DNA of 7,684 nucleotides from an uncultured Coriobacteriaceae bacterium (GTDB taxonomy: Bacteria > Actinomycetota > Coriobacteriia > Coriobacteriales > QAMH01). The stretch lies in assembly GCA_902783175.1 (NCBI GenBank), contig CACZQA010000251.1:1-7684 (forward strand), written 5' to 3'. Every line of letters begins with the position of its first letter. Within the stretch, counting starts at the first letter, position 1. The notes under the pieces were generated by a model that saw only the letters and a program-made list of their open reading frames with translations, was not told the origin of the DNA and did no database searches. Below, piece by piece: positions 6,716 through 7,684 of this stretch. The position numbers and the translations under genes were made by a program.

Positions 6716-7684
6716 CTAACACTTGATCTCGGCGTTCTTGCGGGTGTAGACGACCCAGGTCAGCACGAGCGTCGCCACCGTGAACACGGCCAGGATGGCA
6801 AGCGCCATCTCGAAGCTCTGCTGGAACAGGATCGGAATGATGAACGAGCCGTAGGCTGCAATCGCGGCCGTGAAGCCCGTGACCTGCGAAGCCTGCTGCT
6901 TGTCGGTGAAGATGTTGGGCACCATGCGGAACGAGGCGCCGTTGATGAAGCCGGTGGTGAGGAACAGCACCATCATGGCGCTGAAGAACATCGCGAAGTT
7001 GTGACCCTGGATGCTCACGATAAGCACGAGGGTCGCGGCAAGCATGATGATGAGCGAGAAGAACGTCACCTTGGCACCGGAGTTGATCTTGTCGGACAGC
7101 CAGCCGCCGACGGGACGGACGCCCGCGCCGATGAGCGGCCCGAGAAACGCGATGTTGAGCGAGGCCATCTCGGGAAACGCCGCCTTGATGATGAGCATGA
7201 GCGCCGCGGAGTACCCGATGAACGAGCCGAAGCCGCAGGTGTAGATCCAGGTGCAGAACCAGGTGTGCTTGATCTTGAAGATGACCGCCATGTCCTTGAA
7301 GCTCTGCTTAGGCATGGGCAGGTTGTCCATGAACAGCAAGACGAGCACGAGCGCGACGATCGTCGGGATAACCCAGAAGAAGCAGGCGTTCTGCAGGTAG
7401 ATCTGCGTGCCGGCGGGCGTGGTCACACCGCTGCCGATGCCCAGGTACTGGCCGATGACGATGGGCGTGACAAAGTAGGTGACGGCGACGCCGAGATTGC
7501 CGATACCGGCGTTGAGACCGTTGGCCGTGCCCTTCTCCTTGATCGGGAAGAAAAAGCCGATGTTTGCCATCGAGCCGGAGAACACGGAGAGCGCGAGCCC
7601 GAGGAAGGCGAACAGGCCTGCGAACACCGCAAACGGCGTCGAGGTGTCCTGCACGGCGATGCCGATGCCGATGAGCGGGATGAG
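6716..7684 (-). CDS. narK: NarK-type nitrate/nitrite transporter (MFS), N-terminus cut off by the window edge
   Basis: This is a major facilitator superfamily transporter of the nitrate/nitrite porter (NNP/NarK) family, which imports nitrate and exports nitrite across the inner membrane. The 322 C-terminal residues are visible. The reading frame stays open to position 7684, so the true start and roughly the first three membrane helices lie outside; the GTG at 7654 is an internal Val codon. About nine hydrophobic segments (TM4-TM12) can be seen. The first nitrate-signature motif reads NAGIGNLGVAV (visible residues 58-68). The motif RPVGGWLSDK (190-199) carries the Arg matching E. coli Arg305, a substrate-binding residue. 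FRMVPNIF (252-259) and a glycine/alanine-rich TM11 ending GSFIIP fit the second half of the family. The partner Arg of TM2 is off the window. The gene ends in TAG 148 bases before narG, on the same strand, and probably supplies nitrate to the reductase. Whether it is a NarK1-type proton symporter or a NarK2-type antiporter cannot be told from this part. Confidence 0.93.
   Translation of the reverse strand, partial: LIPLIGIGIAVQDTSTPFAVFAGLFAFLGLALSVFSGSMANIGFFFPIKEKGTANGLNAGIGNLGVAVTYFVTPIVIGQYLGIGSGVTTPAGTQIYLQNACFFWVIPTIVALVLVLLFMDNLPMPKQSFKDMAVIFKIKHTWFCTWIYTCGFGSFIGYSAALMLIIKAAFPEMASLNIAFLGPLIGAGVRPVGGWLSDKINSGAKVTFFSLIIMLAATLVLIVSIQGHNFAMFFSAMMVLFLTTGFINGASFRMVPNIFTDKQQASQVTGFTAAIAAYGSFIIPILFQQSFEMALAILAVFTVATLVLTWVVYTRKNAEIKC

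Noticed and set aside
7652..7654. GTG at 7654 as the narK start
   Set aside because: The frame continues open and hydrophobic to the window edge, and the protein from this GTG would lack the first helices. It is an internal Val codon.
1..7684. tRNA, rRNA, CRISPR, insertion sequence or phage attachment site
   Set aside because: No cloverleaf, repeat-spacer pattern, transposase frame or terminal repeats were seen. The window is filled by the nar genes.

Overview
The window is a G+C-rich stretch carrying one respiratory gene cluster, all read on the minus strand: narK (partial, cut by the right edge) then narG, narH, narJ and narI, ending in a strong intrinsic terminator. It encodes the membrane-bound, cytoplasm-facing nitrate reductase (NarGHI), its dedicated assembly chaperone (NarJ) and a nitrate/nitrite transporter (NarK). 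The organism is therefore a bacterium able to respire nitrate under low oxygen. The high G+C content, the strong G/C preference at third codon positions, and NarG segments that recall actinobacterial NarG more than the Escherichia coli protein suggest a high-GC actinobacterium. A Coriobacteriia/Eggerthellaceae-like source is plausible, but that placement is inference from memory and was not tested by a search.

Layout from right to left, in the direction of transcription. Positions 7684-6716 hold the C-terminal 322 residues of a NarK-type MFS transporter. A 148-bp gap (6715-6568) contains short palindromes and a bulged stem-loop but no clear promoter. It is followed by narG (6567-2875), narH (2885-1449), narJ (1452-898) and narI (898-149). 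The four enzyme genes are packed without spacers: narG/narH overlap by 11 bases, narH/narJ by 4 (ATGA) and narJ/narI by 1 (TAATG). Each of the three downstream genes takes its ribosome-binding site from the last codons of the gene before it, which points to translational coupling. Downstream of narI are a small hairpin and then a 14-bp stem hairpin with a T-tract. The first 56 bases hold a further nested inverted repeat and no visible gene.

How the parts work together. NarI takes electrons from quinol at the membrane through two b hemes. NarH passes them through its three [4Fe-4S] clusters and one [3Fe-4S] cluster to NarG. NarG reduces nitrate to nitrite at a Mo-bisMGD centre on the cytoplasmic side. 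NarJ holds apo-NarGH until the cofactors are in. NarK moves nitrate in and nitrite out. All the cofactor ligands I looked for are present, so the system looks intact and functional.

I did not find an undescribed system here. The points worth a second look are small: a TTG start for narH buried in the end of narG, a terminator whose G-U pair shows its direction, a bulged hairpin and palindromes between narK and narG, structured DNA at the left edge, and an altered core motif in NarJ.
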